DNA of 64,000 nucleotides, taken from Methyloceanibacter stevinii. Lineage in GTDB: Bacteria > Pseudomonadota > Alphaproteobacteria > Rhizobiales > Methyloligellaceae. Positions 9,623 through 19,347 of the stretch are shown here, piece after piece. Where the stretch lies: contig NZ_LPWE01000010.1 in the NCBI RefSeq assembly GCF_001723355.1, forward strand, positions 517,547 through 581,546, written 5' to 3'. The notes beneath the pieces were generated by a model. That model was not told the origin of the DNA and did no database searches. It saw nothing but the letters and a program-made list of their open reading frames with translations. A program made the translations under genes and the position numbers. The first letter of the stretch is position 1; every line of letters starts with the position of its first letter.

Positions 9623-10322
9623 GCGTCCATAAGTCTGGGGCGGGATCGGTTTCAACTGCGGCCAATTTGATGCCCCCAGCCTGCGCGTTGCTGGTTGCCC
9701 AGGGCCGCCCGCATGAGAGCCAACATGCGCAACCAGCGCGCAATTCTCCCATCCGAAGGATCCAGGTTGCGCGCCTGCGGCAGTAGGAACTGCGATCCTG
9801 TGCAAATAGTGGTCATTTTTCGGGGTCCGCCTGGCCGCATTTGCTTGGCTGGAACCGAAAGATGAGACGCTCACTCCCTCCTAATCGAATGCGCGTTGTG
9901 GTTCCTACGAAGTTATATTTGTGCTGGCCAGCGCTAACAGCCTCTGCCGTGCCAAAGAATTGAAAAATTGGGTGCTCGTGCCGCATGCGCCTCTCCACGA
10001 GCGTTTGTCGGCTGGGCTGCAGAGCGGACACCGGCCTGGACCAGGATTTATCCGCCATCGCAAACAGCCTCCCAGAAGGTTACAAACGCGCGCCGAATGC
10101 ACGCTAGAGGCGAGTCCTCGTACTCCCGACGACAGAAATTTTGGCTTGAGTGGAACTGCAGCCGACCAGGTGGGCTTGCGGACAAGTCCTGTGCCCGCCG
10201 CGAATAACGCAATCTGTTTTCCACGAGATGCGAGAATTCTTGGGACCGCGTCGATAGACCAAGTCGCGACAACATGGGTAGCGCCCGCTTCTTTGCCCGC
10301 CGGGGTCTATCCAGTGGGTTCT
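9623..10322. other. 700-base gap without a supported gene
   Basis: Several short open frames run through here on both strands, but none has a recognisable motif, a plausible start context or a neighbour to couple with. It may hold remnants of a lost gene or mobile element. I could not recognise any family in any frame. Confidence 0.5.
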
Positions 10323-11162
10323 TTATCGACGGACTTGCAGGAACCCATAGCGAAGCATTAGGGGCCACGTTAACGCAGTCACAAGAATGCGAACGCTTTT
10401 GGGAATCTGGGCTTTCCATGTCGTGTCTTGTTCCACGATGACTCGCGCCCGGTTGCGTATCTCGTTGCCGCCCATGGAATGGCAATTCTCATTGCGTTCG
10501 ATGACGACGTCCTCGAGCCGGCCGACGGGGCCCAATGACTTCAGAGAGTCCGGAAAGCCCCGCTGGAGTAGCTCATCGTAGTTCACCCGGACCGAGGCTT
10601 CGTGATGGCAGAAACGATAGAGCTCTGCCGCGAGGTTCGCGCCAATCCAACTGAAGGCTGTCAACGCGGCAACTCCAAGCTGATAGGCGTGGCGATGAAC
10701 GTGATCGCCCCGTAGGCGCCAGCGTATAACGGACCAGACGCAAGCGCGGGGATCGCGCACTAGGTGAACAAGCTGGAGCGGATACGACAGATGGCGCCTC
10801 AGATAGAACGGCCGGAAGGCGTTGTGGCGGGCCGTCTTGGACGAATCGATGATGAATTCATGATCAGTCAGCGTCGCAATCGACTCCAGCATCGCTAGAT
10901 GGCTCTTGAGGCTGGCGTCGGTGTGGGGCAGGTGCTTCAGCGGCTCGGGCAAGGTGCTCCAGATTCGACAGGCCATGAGCTGTTCACCGCATGCGCAGTA
11001 GTGCTTAGGCCGGTCGAGGAAGCGGGGTGCCATGACGACCTCACCGAGATCAAGCACGCCCTTTTGCAATGACATAATGCGTCCGAGCACTGTCGAGCCG
11101 CTTCGTCCGTATCCGGCGAGGTAGACGAGCTTCTTTCCAGCTTGCGCGTTGTCTCTTGCCAT
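10323..11162 (-). CDS. Sulfotransferase (PAPS-type)
   Basis: This intact protein of 279 residues starts at the ATG at 11162. The 5'-phosphosulfate loop is GYGRSGST (17-24). The 3'-phosphate site is LVRDPRACVWS, with Arg136 and Ser144 at the expected spacing. The cysteine group YCACGE...MACRIW after the first helix is common in bacterial carbohydrate sulfotransferases. The C-terminus has the usual tryptophan and basic residues and a hydrophobic helix (VTALTWPLMLRYGFL). It would transfer sulfate from PAPS to a hydroxyl of a glycan or lipid. It sits next to UDP-sulfoquinovose synthase on the same strand, so both may serve one sulfur-containing product. Confidence 0.85.
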   Translation of the reverse strand: MARDNAQAGKKLVYLAGYGRSGSTVLGRIMSLQKGVLDLGEVVMAPRFLDRPKHYCACGEQLMACRIWSTLPEPLKHLPHTDASLKSHLAMLESIATLTDHEFIIDSSKTARHNAFRPFYLRRHLSYPLQLVHLVRDPRACVWSVIRWRLRGDHVHRHAYQLGVAALTAFSWIGANLAAELYRFCHHEASVRVNYDELLQRGFPDSLKSLGPVGRLEDVVIERNENCHSMGGNEIRNRARVIVEQDTTWKAQIPKSVRILVTALTWPLMLRYGFLQVRR

Positions 11163-11348
11163 CGTCCTTATTGTGCCCAGAGTCGCCAGCGCGAACGCTG
11201 CGGCTTTCTAGCTCTTTCTTTCTGAACGGCGTAGCAGAGCATGACTGCGGCCTCCCGAAGAAGTCCTTTCTCAATTCCATCGAGATAGAGTGAGCGACGC
11301 CCTCGAGCCGCTAACTAAGGCGGCGCAGCGAAAGTGTGCCGTGAGGTC

Positions 11349-12542
11349 TCAGGCGGGACCTCCGAGCCGGTCCTGCGCGTCCGCGTTCCAGGCAGAAACA
11401 CAAGGGATTTTCGCCAGATCGCATCGGTGAGCATATCTCTGTGCAATGTTGTGCACCTCTTCCATGAGGCCTGCCGCCAACGTGATGGGCTGCAACCCCA
11501 TGGCAAGAAAACGAGCGTTGGCTACAAACAAATCGTTCTCGTCCGCCTCGTTGCGCGGATTGGGAACGAACTCGATCTGCGCCCCGGAGAGATCGCCAAC
11601 CATCTTGGCGAGATCCCGCACGCGGTGAGTTTCGGTCATCTGATTGAGGATGTTGACTCGCTCTCCCGTCTGAGGCGGGTTCTCGATGGCGAGTTGGATG
11701 CAGCGGACGGTGTCCTGGATGTGAATGAAGGCTCGTGTTTGTCCGCCTGTGCCGTGCACCGTCAAAGGGTGCTTTACCGCCGCCTGCGCTAGGAAGCGGT
11801 TGAGAACGGTTCCATAGTCTCCGTCATAGTCGAAGCGATTGATGAGGCGTTCATCCAGCTTCGTCTCGGCCGTTTGCGTACCCCATACAATGCCCTGGTG
11901 GAGGTCGGTGATCTTCAGCTTGTCGTTCTTGTTGTAGAAGTGGAAGAACAGCTGATCCTGCGTCTTTGTCATGTGATAGATCGAGCCGGGATTCGCTGGA
12001 TACAGGATCTCCTGATCAATTAATTCACCCTCCGGCGTCTCCATGCGGATGGATAAATAGCCTTCTGGGATTTGCATTCCGGCCGTGCCGTATCCGTACA
12101 CGCCCATAGTGCCAAGATGCACGAGGTGAACGTCGAGGCCCGACTCCACGATGGCGGCGCAGACATCGTTGGTGGCGTTGAGGTTATTGTTCACAGTGTA
12201 GCGCTTATGCGCCGACGACTTCATAGAGTAAGGCGCCGCGCGCTGTTCGGCGAAGTGCACAATGCTGTCGGGCTTCTGCTCCTCGATCAACGAAAGCAGG
12301 CGATGATAGTGCTTGCCAACTGTGAATGTGTGGAGGCCGATATTGCGGCCGGAGACTTCCTTCCAAGCCCGGATGCGCTCGTTGATCGGCCGGACAGGCG
12401 TCAGCGATTCCGCCTCGAGTTCGATATCGATGTGCCGGCGGGACAGGTTATCAACGATGATGACGTCATGTCCCAAATTCGACAAGTGCAGCGCCGTGGG
12501 CCAGCCGCAAAAGCCATCGCCGCCAAGTACCAGAATTTTCAT
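11349..12542 (-). CDS. sqdB: UDP-sulfoquinovose synthase
   Basis: This SDR enzyme converts UDP-glucose plus sulfite to UDP-sulfoquinovose. The 397-residue frame is intact from the ATG at 12542. It has the NAD site GGDGFCG (7-13), HFAEQRAAPYSM (97-108), the catalytic Thr145 in HLGTMGVYGYG, and SIYHMTK with Tyr189 and Lys193. It also has the diagnostic DLHQGIVWGTQT and NRFDYDGDYGTVLNRF stretches. These match the plant SQD1/bacterial SqdB family closely and separate it from ordinary epimerases. No sqdC or sqdD lipid-transfer gene is adjacent; the neighbours are sulfotransferases, Ugd and glycosyltransferases. Feeding a surface glycan with sulfoquinovose is therefore at least as likely as making sulfolipid. 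This choice is inference. Confidence 0.95.
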   Translation of the reverse strand: MKILVLGGDGFCGWPTALHLSNLGHDVIIVDNLSRRHIDIELEAESLTPVRPINERIRAWKEVSGRNIGLHTFTVGKHYHRLLSLIEEQKPDSIVHFAEQRAAPYSMKSSAHKRYTVNNNLNATNDVCAAIVESGLDVHLVHLGTMGVYGYGTAGMQIPEGYLSIRMETPEGELIDQEILYPANPGSIYHMTKTQDQLFFHFYNKNDKLKITDLHQGIVWGTQTAETKLDERLINRFDYDGDYGTVLNRFLAQAAVKHPLTVHGTGGQTRAFIHIQDTVRCIQLAIENPPQTGERVNILNQMTETHRVRDLAKMVGDLSGAQIEFVPNPRNEADENDLFVANARFLAMGLQPITLAAGLMEEVHNIAQRYAHRCDLAKIPCVSAWNADAQDRLGGPA

Positions 12543-13041
12543 GTTTAGCTCTTCAAGAAGACGGTGTTGCGCCTGATTTTGCGAGGCATTTCGTGGTTTA
12601 GCCGATCCGAGCTGGCATTGACAACCTGAATGACCTCGCTGCCGAATGAGATGTCCGGCGCCAGTGACCGACCCTTGATCGGCCCTCGACCGGGTCGTCA
12701 GCTATGCCATCCCTAAAGCCAATCAGGTCGCATTCACAACATTCGCTAATTCGCGCTATCAGTCTGCGAAGCGTTGGATACGATCGGCGTGCTGGGCGAG
12801 GTCCGCCACATCCGTATAAGTCTCCTGGTTGCATCGGGCGCGAGGATCAAGCGCTTCCTGGATTATCACGCAATACTAGTGGTTTATGATGATTTCTAGT
12901 ACTAGTCCAAAGCGTTTGTCTCCGAGGCTAGGCACCCACTTCGCCTATGAGTGTAACGTCGTGCGACCTCACGTTCCGGTATTGTTTTTATCCATCCGTA
13001 ATTCTAGTAACAAGCATCGCTTGGATGAGGGAGTTGCTTGA
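12543..13041. other. Divergent intergenic region, about 500 bases
   Basis: It lies between the leftward sqdB and the rightward ugd, so it should contain promoters for both. No gene motif was seen. Around 12872-12906 the hexamer ACTAGT occurs twice, about 25 bases apart, within an AT-rich patch. This could be a regulator site, but nothing confirms it. Confidence 0.4.
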
Positions 13042-14370
13042 GTGAAAATTTGCATGATTGGGGCTGGCTACGTGGGGCTGGTGTCGGCTGCGTGTTTCTC
13101 CGACTTTGGCTGGAACGTCACCTGCATTGACAAGGACGAGGGCCGTCTTGCGCTGCTCAATCGCGGTGAGATCCCGATTTACGAACCGGGGCTCGACGAT
13201 CTCGTGGCTCGAAATGTCGCGGCAGGCCGGATCCAGTTTTCGGGGTCTCTGCCTGAAGCGGTCCGGGATGCGGACGTAGTGTTTCTGGCCGTCGGTACTC
13301 CCGTGCGCCGCGGCGATGGCTATGCTGATCTTACCTACGTCTTCGAGGCTGTCGAGGAGTTGGCTCCGCATATCCGGGATGGGATCGTGATTACCACGAA
13401 GTCGACTGTGCCAGTCGGTACTGGCCGTGAGATCGAGCGCCGCTTAAAGGCGCTCCGGCCGGACGCGGAGTTTGCTGTTTGTTCAAACCCCGAGTTTTTG
13501 CGGGAAGGGTCGGCCATCCGCGACTTCACGCACCCCGATCGCGTGCTTGTTGGATGCGACGAGGGCCGCGGGCGCGATATCATGGCGCGGATTTACGAAC
13601 CGCTATCGCTGCGCAGCGCGCCAGTGATGTTTGTCAGCCGCGAGTCCGCCGAACTTGCTAAATATGCGGCGAACTCGTTCCTCGCGATGAAGATCACCTT
13701 CATCAATGAGATCGCGGATCTATGCGAAGAGGTCGGAGCAGATGTGAGCGAGGTGGCGACGGCGATCGGTGCGGATGGCCGGATTGGACCGAAATTCCTC
13801 AATCCGGGGCCAGGCTATGGCGGGTCTTGCTTCCCGAAGGATGTGAGTGCGCTGGCGCGTACGGCTCGTGAGGCCAGGGCACCTGTCACGCTTGTAGAGC
13901 AAGTCGAGAAGGTGAACATGGAGCGGAAAATCGCTATGGGCGCGCGCGTGGAACGCGCGTCGGGCGGTTCGGTCCATGGTAAAACCATTGCTGTCCTGGG
14001 CGTTACGTTCAAACCCAATACCGACGACATGCGCGACGCGCCAAGCCTTGTGATCCTCCCGATGTTGCAGTCTCGTGGGGCGACAGTCCGTGCGTGCGAT
14101 CCACAAGGGCGTCCACAAGCGGAGCAGCTATTGCCTGACGTGGAGTGGTTCGTGGACCCGATCGAGGCCGCGCAAGGCGCGGATGTGCTGCTGGTTCTGA
14201 CCGAATGGAACGAGTTCCGCGCTCTTGATCTCAAGCAATTGCGCTCGGCGATGTCCGGTGACGTTCTGGTCGATATGCGAAACGTCTATTCACCCCGACA
14301 TGCACAGGACGCCGGTTTCTCCTACTCCGGAATCGGCCGTGGCACAGAGCGTGATAGCAGCGCCCAGTAG
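13042..14370 (+). CDS. ugd: UDP-glucose 6-dehydrogenase
   Basis: This enzyme oxidises UDP-glucose to UDP-glucuronate with two NAD+. It is intact at 442 residues from a GTG start. The NAD fold begins MIGAGYVG. SNPEFLREG (148-156), KYAANSFLAMKITFINE and the catalytic Cys263 in GPGYGGSCFPKD are all present. The C-terminal domain has GVTFKPNTDDMRDAPS. Its product feeds the UDP-glucuronate 4-epimerase at 41795-42802. The two together would supply UDP-glucuronate and UDP-galacturonate for an acidic glycan. It starts a rightward block that continues with a sulfotransferase-like gene. Confidence 0.95.
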   Translation: MKICMIGAGYVGLVSAACFSDFGWNVTCIDKDEGRLALLNRGEIPIYEPGLDDLVARNVAAGRIQFSGSLPEAVRDADVVFLAVGTPVRRGDGYADLTYVFEAVEELAPHIRDGIVITTKSTVPVGTGREIERRLKALRPDAEFAVCSNPEFLREGSAIRDFTHPDRVLVGCDEGRGRDIMARIYEPLSLRSAPVMFVSRESAELAKYAANSFLAMKITFINEIADLCEEVGADVSEVATAIGADGRIGPKFLNPGPGYGGSCFPKDVSALARTAREARAPVTLVEQVEKVNMERKIAMGARVERASGGSVHGKTIAVLGVTFKPNTDDMRDAPSLVILPMLQSRGATVRACDPQGRPQAEQLLPDVEWFVDPIEAAQGADVLLVLTEWNEFRALDLKQLRSAMSGDVLVDMRNVYSPRHAQDAGFSYSGIGRGTERDSSAQ

Positions 14371-14465
14371 GGGGCCGACATCGTTTGCTAGCAACGGTCG
14401 TGCAGCGAACTTGGCTTGCCCAGCCGCTCGGGCGGACGCCATTTTGTTGAGATCGGGGGACCGCA

Positions 14466-15572
14466 ATGAAGGCAATAACCCACATCGGAACCGGCAAAGC
14501 GGGCTCGACGACAATTCAGAAAAGCACCTTCGCCAATCGAGCGGCACTCCTAGAACATGGAATACTTATTCCACAGCTGCGGGGCTCCATTCTCCCTCAC
14601 AGGGATTTGGCAGATGCCATAACAGGACAAGCAAGCCAGATGGTAACGAATCAGATTCGTTCGACCATCGAGAATGATATCGCGTTACACAAGCCTCAAG
14701 CCCTTTTTCTGTCGAGCGAATACCTTTGCTATGGGGGCAACAACCCAGCCAACGCCACCGCGCTGCGTGATTTCTTGACCCCATGGACGAACGAGTTGGA
14801 AGCGGTGCTCTATTTAAGGGAGCCAGTAGGATTCTACGTTTCTTCCTGCCAGCAGGCGCTTAAAGCGACTGACAAAATTGTCGATCCGGCCGTTTGGAGA
14901 TTTGGGTACCGTCAGTTGGTAGAGGACTGGCGAGAGCAGTATGGGGATCGCCTCACAATTATTCCTTTTCAGGGGTCAGCTTTCCCAGAAGGGCTTGTGA
15001 CAAATCTCTTCCGCCGACTGCTTCCCGATTTCGCGAATTCTGGGCTCGAGTTGGACAACCAGAGCTCCAATCGCTCCGATCCCGTCGAGGTCTCTTGTCT
15101 GATGCAGGCGTATTTCCGTCTATGCTACCCAGGGGAACCGCGTGAATTTCGCGATGAGGCTACTAAGCTCAATCGGTTGCTGAATCGTATTGCGATAGAA
15201 GCCGGGATTATTGGCAAGCCCCAAGTCAAGCCCCGAGTTGCCGCGACGATCCTATCAAGTCACTTGGAAGATTTGACCTGGCTCGAAGCTGAAGAGGGGA
15301 TCCGGTTTGATGGCTTAGATTACTCTGCGCATGCAGGAGAAAAGCTGCTTGAGCCCCACAATGGTCAAGTGCAGATGTCAGACATCGTCGAAGTTAAGCC
15401 TGACGAACTGCAAGCTTTAACAGCACTTGCTGCCAAGCGTGCGATGACGAAAATCGCCAAACTAGAAGAAAAACAACAACGCTTGATGTCAGCCGAGATG
15501 GAACATGGACGCCTATCAATTTGGGCCAAACGACGCTTCAATGATCTATTTTCGCGCCGGAGAGCAACGTGA
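14466..15572 (+). CDS. Sulfotransferase-like P-loop protein
   Basis: This intact protein of 368 residues starts at the ATG at 14466, with a purine-rich GGGGGA about five bases upstream. The N-terminus HIGTGKAGSTTIQ (6-18) matches the 5'-phosphosulfate loop of a sulfotransferase-like family common in exopolysaccharide loci. LYLREPVGFYVSS supplies an Arg and a Ser at the spacing of the 3'-phosphate site. The last 40 residues are charged and helical (KIAKLEEKQQRLMSAEMEH). No membrane segment is seen. Probably it sulfates a glycan in the cytoplasm before export. The family has few tested members, so another phosphoryl- or sulfo-transfer role is possible. Confidence 0.7.
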   Translation: MKAITHIGTGKAGSTTIQKSTFANRAALLEHGILIPQLRGSILPHRDLADAITGQASQMVTNQIRSTIENDIALHKPQALFLSSEYLCYGGNNPANATALRDFLTPWTNELEAVLYLREPVGFYVSSCQQALKATDKIVDPAVWRFGYRQLVEDWREQYGDRLTIIPFQGSAFPEGLVTNLFRRLLPDFANSGLELDNQSSNRSDPVEVSCLMQAYFRLCYPGEPREFRDEATKLNRLLNRIAIEAGIIGKPQVKPRVAATILSSHLEDLTWLEAEEGIRFDGLDYSAHAGEKLLEPHNGQVQMSDIVEVKPDELQALTALAAKRAMTKIAKLEEKQQRLMSAEMEHGRLSIWAKRRFNDLFSRRRAT

Positions 15573-16145
15573 CATAAAGACAGGACCGTCTTTTGATCGA
15601 ATCCATCTCATAAAGCGCTTATCGGGTGTATAGGCTCCGCGAAGGCTTGGCCACGTTAACGCTTGGATTTGCCCCAAACGAAGTCTGGAGCCGCACCAGC
15701 GCATCAGAACGACGAGAGTTGAGAACGGGCGGAAAGCGCGCACCGTCAAGCACTCGGCAGAGTGGCTTTTGGCTGCAGGGGTGCTGTCCGGAGTGCCGGG
15801 GGAATTCAATCTAGGCTCGCCGCCATCGCCCGCAACTGCTCCCAGACGGGAGCTTTTCGAATGGCAGAAGCCACGCGTGCGATCGTACGTCAGAGTAGGC
15901 TCATCGGCCTGGCACAGTTCCCCAACGAGAGCCCGGCTCATCGACGAGCATGTTATCGCGAGTTGCATGATCCGGAATGAGCTGTCATGGCGTTGCTTAC
16001 GGCGATCCGGAGACCAAACCTCTTGTGCTTTCATGCCATCAATGATGTGAGCAAGCAGCGAAGTTTCAGCTTGATATCATCCGATCCCTCTGCAACTTAC
16101 CGCTCTGAGTTGGGCGCCCAGGAGCGTGCGCGAACAGTCGGTCGT
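15573..16145. other. 570-base region without a confirmed gene
   Basis: The frame of the downstream membrane protein is open back to 15987, but residues encoded before 16146 are not hydrophobic and match nothing I know. No promoter or terminator motif stands out. Confidence 0.4.
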
Positions 16146-17816
16146 ATGGGGGGGGCGTTGCCTGTGACGTTGCCTGTGATCAACCTACGGGCGTGGCGGA
16201 TCACAAGCCATACTATCGGCGTTCTCGCGCTCATTGCGCTGACACAACTCATGACGGTGACAGATGCCCGCCTGCATGCGTCTTTCGACCAGAAGCACTA
16301 TGTGGCGCTTGGTTACAACCTCGCGCGATTTGATACGTTCTCAATGGTGCGCGATTTGGCGATCCGTCCGAGGCCTGCCATCCCCACTGTCACCAATCAA
16401 CCGCCACCCTTATACGGGGCTCGTGAGCCGCTCTATCCGTTCCTGCTCTCGCTCGTGTTCAAGGCCTCTGTTTTTGATTTGGACAAGATCAACGTGCGGG
16501 ATCTCGTCTGGAAGGGAGAGAGAGTCTACCCCGACGTCATCGCAAAGCTGAAACTCATTCAATCCATTCTATTCGCCTTAACGGCTGTTGCCACGCTCAT
16601 AGCAATCCGCTGCATCAGTGGCAGTTGGATCCTGGCCTACCTGCTAGCCTTTTTGTTTGCCGGCTGCGACACGCTCTGGGTTCGGTTCCTGCGAGTCGAG
16701 ACGCTTGCCGCGTTCCTCTCGATCGTGCTTGCCCTTGCGTTGTGGGCCGGCATGGTTGCCCGGACGCATACACGTCGCTTGTTGTTCTGGATCGGCGCCG
16801 GCGTAGCGCTCGGCCTCCTGGCGCTGACCAAGGGCCTTTATGAGTATCTTCCCCTGCTTTTCGTTGTGGGTTGCTTGGCTCTGCTGGCCTGGACGCTCCT
16901 CTGGAGGCGCCGGTTGGAGGTGAAGTATCTCGATGCGCTCGTGATCGCCCTCGTGGCCTATGCGTTCATTCTTCCGTGGGCTGCGCGGAACCACGTCGAG
17001 TTCGGCAAATTCACGATCTCAACAAGGGGCGGGTCGATCCTCGAACACCGAGCTACTTACTCAACCATCACTTTTCCTGAATATCTGGCCTCAATCGAAT
17101 TTTATTCGCGTTTTTCGGGCATCGGTGCCACGCCGGTGGATCATCCATTCGCAAAGCGGGACGACATGCGCCGGTTGATCAACAAATATTCTGACGGAAG
17201 AAAGGTCGAATATCCAACTTTCCGGAATCTAGGGACCATCGAGGCCGAGATGGACGTGCTTCGACAGGCGGGTTATTCGCGCACTACTGCCGCCGCCATA
17301 ATCTACCTGAAAAGCCTGCCGGTGCAGGTCGCCATGGTGCTGCCTCTATCGATCAGGGCGAGCAATATCGCTGTCCGCGAATGGAAATCCCGAAACGCGT
17401 TGTTGGAATTCTGGGCACGGTTCTCCAGGGACATCTTCCACATCTTGCGGTGGGCCTTCGTTCCAGTCTTTTTGGCAGGGGCTGCTTTGGCGGCATGGAG
17501 GTGCGACTGGCCAGTCTTCGTCGCCTTCCTGCCGTCCCTCTATCATTACGGCATGTATGTTGCGTTTACCCATTACATCCCGCGCTACAACGCGATGTTG
17601 GTGCCGATCTTTCTGGTTGCTCTCAGCTACGTGGTGGTCATCTTGTGGCGCTGGGCCTGTGGCTACCGAGCAAAGGCGGAGGCACCATTAGGACCGTCGT
17701 TGACCCGTAGCGCGGCGGCTAGGCGCCACACAAACGGGGTCTCACCGACGCCGCAGGACGAGGCTGACAGAGGCCAGGATGATGTCACCGCCAAAGGTAG
17801 CGATGCGGTAGCCTAG
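16146..17816 (+). CDS. GT-C type membrane glycosyltransferase (ArnT/PMT-like)
   Basis: This integral membrane protein has about 556 residues from the ATG at 16146; an in-frame start at 15987 would add 53. The first helix is followed by ARLHASFDQKHYVALGYNLARFD, shown here by its key part FDQKHYVALG. This corresponds to the acidic periplasmic loop and '..Y...A..L' pattern of ArnT/PMT-type transferases that use polyprenyl-phosphate sugars. About ten further helices follow, then a soluble polar tail after 17700. It likely adds a sugar on the periplasmic face. The ATG is followed at once by a run of eight G. The 3' end overlaps the convergent flippase-like gene by 75 bases. Confidence 0.75.
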   Translation: MGGALPVTLPVINLRAWRITSHTIGVLALIALTQLMTVTDARLHASFDQKHYVALGYNLARFDTFSMVRDLAIRPRPAIPTVTNQPPPLYGAREPLYPFLLSLVFKASVFDLDKINVRDLVWKGERVYPDVIAKLKLIQSILFALTAVATLIAIRCISGSWILAYLLAFLFAGCDTLWVRFLRVETLAAFLSIVLALALWAGMVARTHTRRLLFWIGAGVALGLLALTKGLYEYLPLLFVVGCLALLAWTLLWRRRLEVKYLDALVIALVAYAFILPWAARNHVEFGKFTISTRGGSILEHRATYSTITFPEYLASIEFYSRFSGIGATPVDHPFAKRDDMRRLINKYSDGRKVEYPTFRNLGTIEAEMDVLRQAGYSRTTAAAIIYLKSLPVQVAMVLPLSIRASNIAVREWKSRNALLEFWARFSRDIFHILRWAFVPVFLAGAALAAWRCDWPVFVAFLPSLYHYGMYVAFTHYIPRYNAMLVPIFLVALSYVVVILWRWACGYRAKAEAPLGPSLTRSAAARRHTNGVSPTPQDEADRGQDDVTAKGSDAVA

Positions 17817-18674
17817 TGCGGCAGCGAGAGCCGACGTACCGTATCCGGCCATGTCTAGGCCGCTTGTGAGGATCACTTCGCGTATACCGAGTCCCGCTGG
17901 TGCCCCAGGCACGACAAATCCACCAATCCAGGCGGCGGCCGCGACCCCTAAAACGGAGAATGGATCGTGCCGTGCCCCGCTATCGACGGCAGCCAGCAGC
18001 AACCACAGCAGAAGGCCATTCACCACAAAAAAGCAAAGATAGAGACAATAGGCGGCAAAGGTCATCGCACCGAGACGATGCGTCAGCATGCCTTCTCGCC
18101 GCAGCCACCACAGCGAACCAAGCAGCAGGACGCCCAGTGCGACAAGGATCGCAATTGGCCCATAGGACGTTCCGAAGGCACCGACGACGTAGCTGAGAAA
18201 AAGTGGCAAAGCGAAAACGACAGCCACCGTCGATGCAGCCATGATCAATATAGCTGCCTCAGCGCCGGTCGAGAAAATGAGGGACGCATGGGAAGCGCCA
18301 GCTGCCCGCGCCATGGTATAGCGCCCGGCGAGGTGAAGGACATTCGATGGCAGGTACTTCAGGATTTGCGATCGGCCGAAGATGATGAGACCGTCGCGCA
18401 AACCGAGCGTGTGTCCGGCACCTGAAACCAGCACAACCCAAGCTGTGCCAATGAGCCCTGCTAGTGCCGCGTACACGCACATACCTATGGCGATCGTGCC
18501 GAGGAAGCGTGAGTTGCCAAAATCGGATGCGAGCAGGCTATAGGAATCACGAATTTTGAGACCCACAAACACGACCGCGGTTGCCATAAGTAGAATGCCA
18601 ATGGCGCGCATGAATCTGCCAATGCTTTTATGCGCCACCGAAGTCACGGGCTCGCCCCACTCTGCGCCCCGCAC
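17742..18674 (-). CDS. Lysylphosphatidylglycerol-synthase-TM/flippase-like membrane protein
   Basis: This 310-residue protein starts at GTG 18674 and has about eight helices. The C-terminal motif VVPGAPAGLGIREVILT matches the conserved 'PGG.G..E' segment of the UPF0104/AglD-type membrane family. GRSQILKYLPSNVLHLAGRY in the third segment also fits this family. Members sit beside GT2 dolichol/undecaprenyl-phosphate glycosyltransferases and are thought to act as flippases or accessory parts for lipid-linked sugars. That is the arrangement here: methyltransferase and GT2 genes lie just upstream on the same strand. It probably helps supply or flip a lipid-linked sugar for the GT-C enzyme encoded convergently. 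Confidence 0.75.
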   Translation of the reverse strand: MRGAEWGEPVTSVAHKSIGRFMRAIGILLMATAVVFVGLKIRDSYSLLASDFGNSRFLGTIAIGMCVYAALAGLIGTAWVVLVSGAGHTLGLRDGLIIFGRSQILKYLPSNVLHLAGRYTMARAAGASHASLIFSTGAEAAILIMAASTVAVVFALPLFLSYVVGAFGTSYGPIAILVALGVLLLGSLWWLRREGMLTHRLGAMTFAAYCLYLCFFVVNGLLLWLLLAAVDSGARHDPFSVLGVAAAAWIGGFVVPGAPAGLGIREVILTSGLDMAGYGTSALAAALGYRIATFGGDIILASVSLVLRRR

Positions 18675-18705
18675 AACCGCTTGAACGGGAGAAATCGATC
18701 AGACT

Positions 18706-19347
18706 TTAGGTCACTCGTGGACGGCACAAGGCCATCGTCCATGGGAGTGGTTTCCGCACGTCCACAATCTCAAAGCGACGACTAATATCGGCTAGAAATC
18801 CGAGGGGAGACCAGTGATTGAGGTGTCCCGGTGTGTTACCAAGAGCGGACAAATATTTGCCGCGAGCCATATTGAGTATGCGCCATAGGGGCTCACGCGG
18901 GACGCTGACCAAGAGATGCGAGCGCGTTATCGTAGCGAGCTGGTCGATAGCGTCACTCGGCTGCGGGATATGCTCAAGAACTTCGCAGCACACAATGAGA
19001 TCCGCATCCACTTCCGACCTATCGAGTTCGTAGAGATTACGAACGGCAAATAGCGCGCCAGAGTTCAATGCTTCAGCGCGCTTGTTTGCCTCGTCCACGA
19101 TTGACGGCTCTAAGTCAGAGCCCCCAACCTCCAAACCGCGAGCGCGCAGGCGCATTGATAGGTTGCCTTCACCGCATCCCACTTCATAAGCTGTCTTTGC
19201 GCCGCTTTGGGCAGACAGTTCGTCGAAGGCGCGCAGAAATCCATCCATCAGCGCCCTGGCAATTGGATTCTGGGACTCGTACTTGTCGTAGTAGTTGCCG
19301 GCGACATTGTCGTAATCAATCTGGGCCACCGGTGAACGTCTATCCAT
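18706..19347 (-). CDS. Class I SAM-dependent methyltransferase
   Basis: I chose the ATG at 19347 because it overlaps the stop of the upstream GT2 gene by eight bases (ATGGATAG), a coupling pattern that recurs in this locus. The protein has about 213 residues. The SAM-binding loop is YEVGCGEGNLS, the acidic residue after strand 2 is in GSDLEPS, and CCEVLEHIPQP is the typical motif post I region of small-molecule methyltransferases. LVSVPREPLWRILNMARG and GHLNHWS resemble members found with lipid-linked sugar GT2 genes. Its substrate could be a lipid-linked sugar or a glycan terminus. Confidence 0.85.
   Translation of the reverse strand: MDRRSPVAQIDYDNVAGNYYDKYESQNPIARALMDGFLRAFDELSAQSGAKTAYEVGCGEGNLSMRLRARGLEVGGSDLEPSIVDEANKRAEALNSGALFAVRNLYELDRSEVDADLIVCCEVLEHIPQPSDAIDQLATITRSHLLVSVPREPLWRILNMARGKYLSALGNTPGHLNHWSPLGFLADISRRFEIVDVRKPLPWTMALCRPRVT

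Noticed and set aside
9274..9786. 170-codon forward frame crossing the exostosin-like gene start
   Set aside because: It is mostly antisense to the exostosin-like gene and its remainder has no motif.
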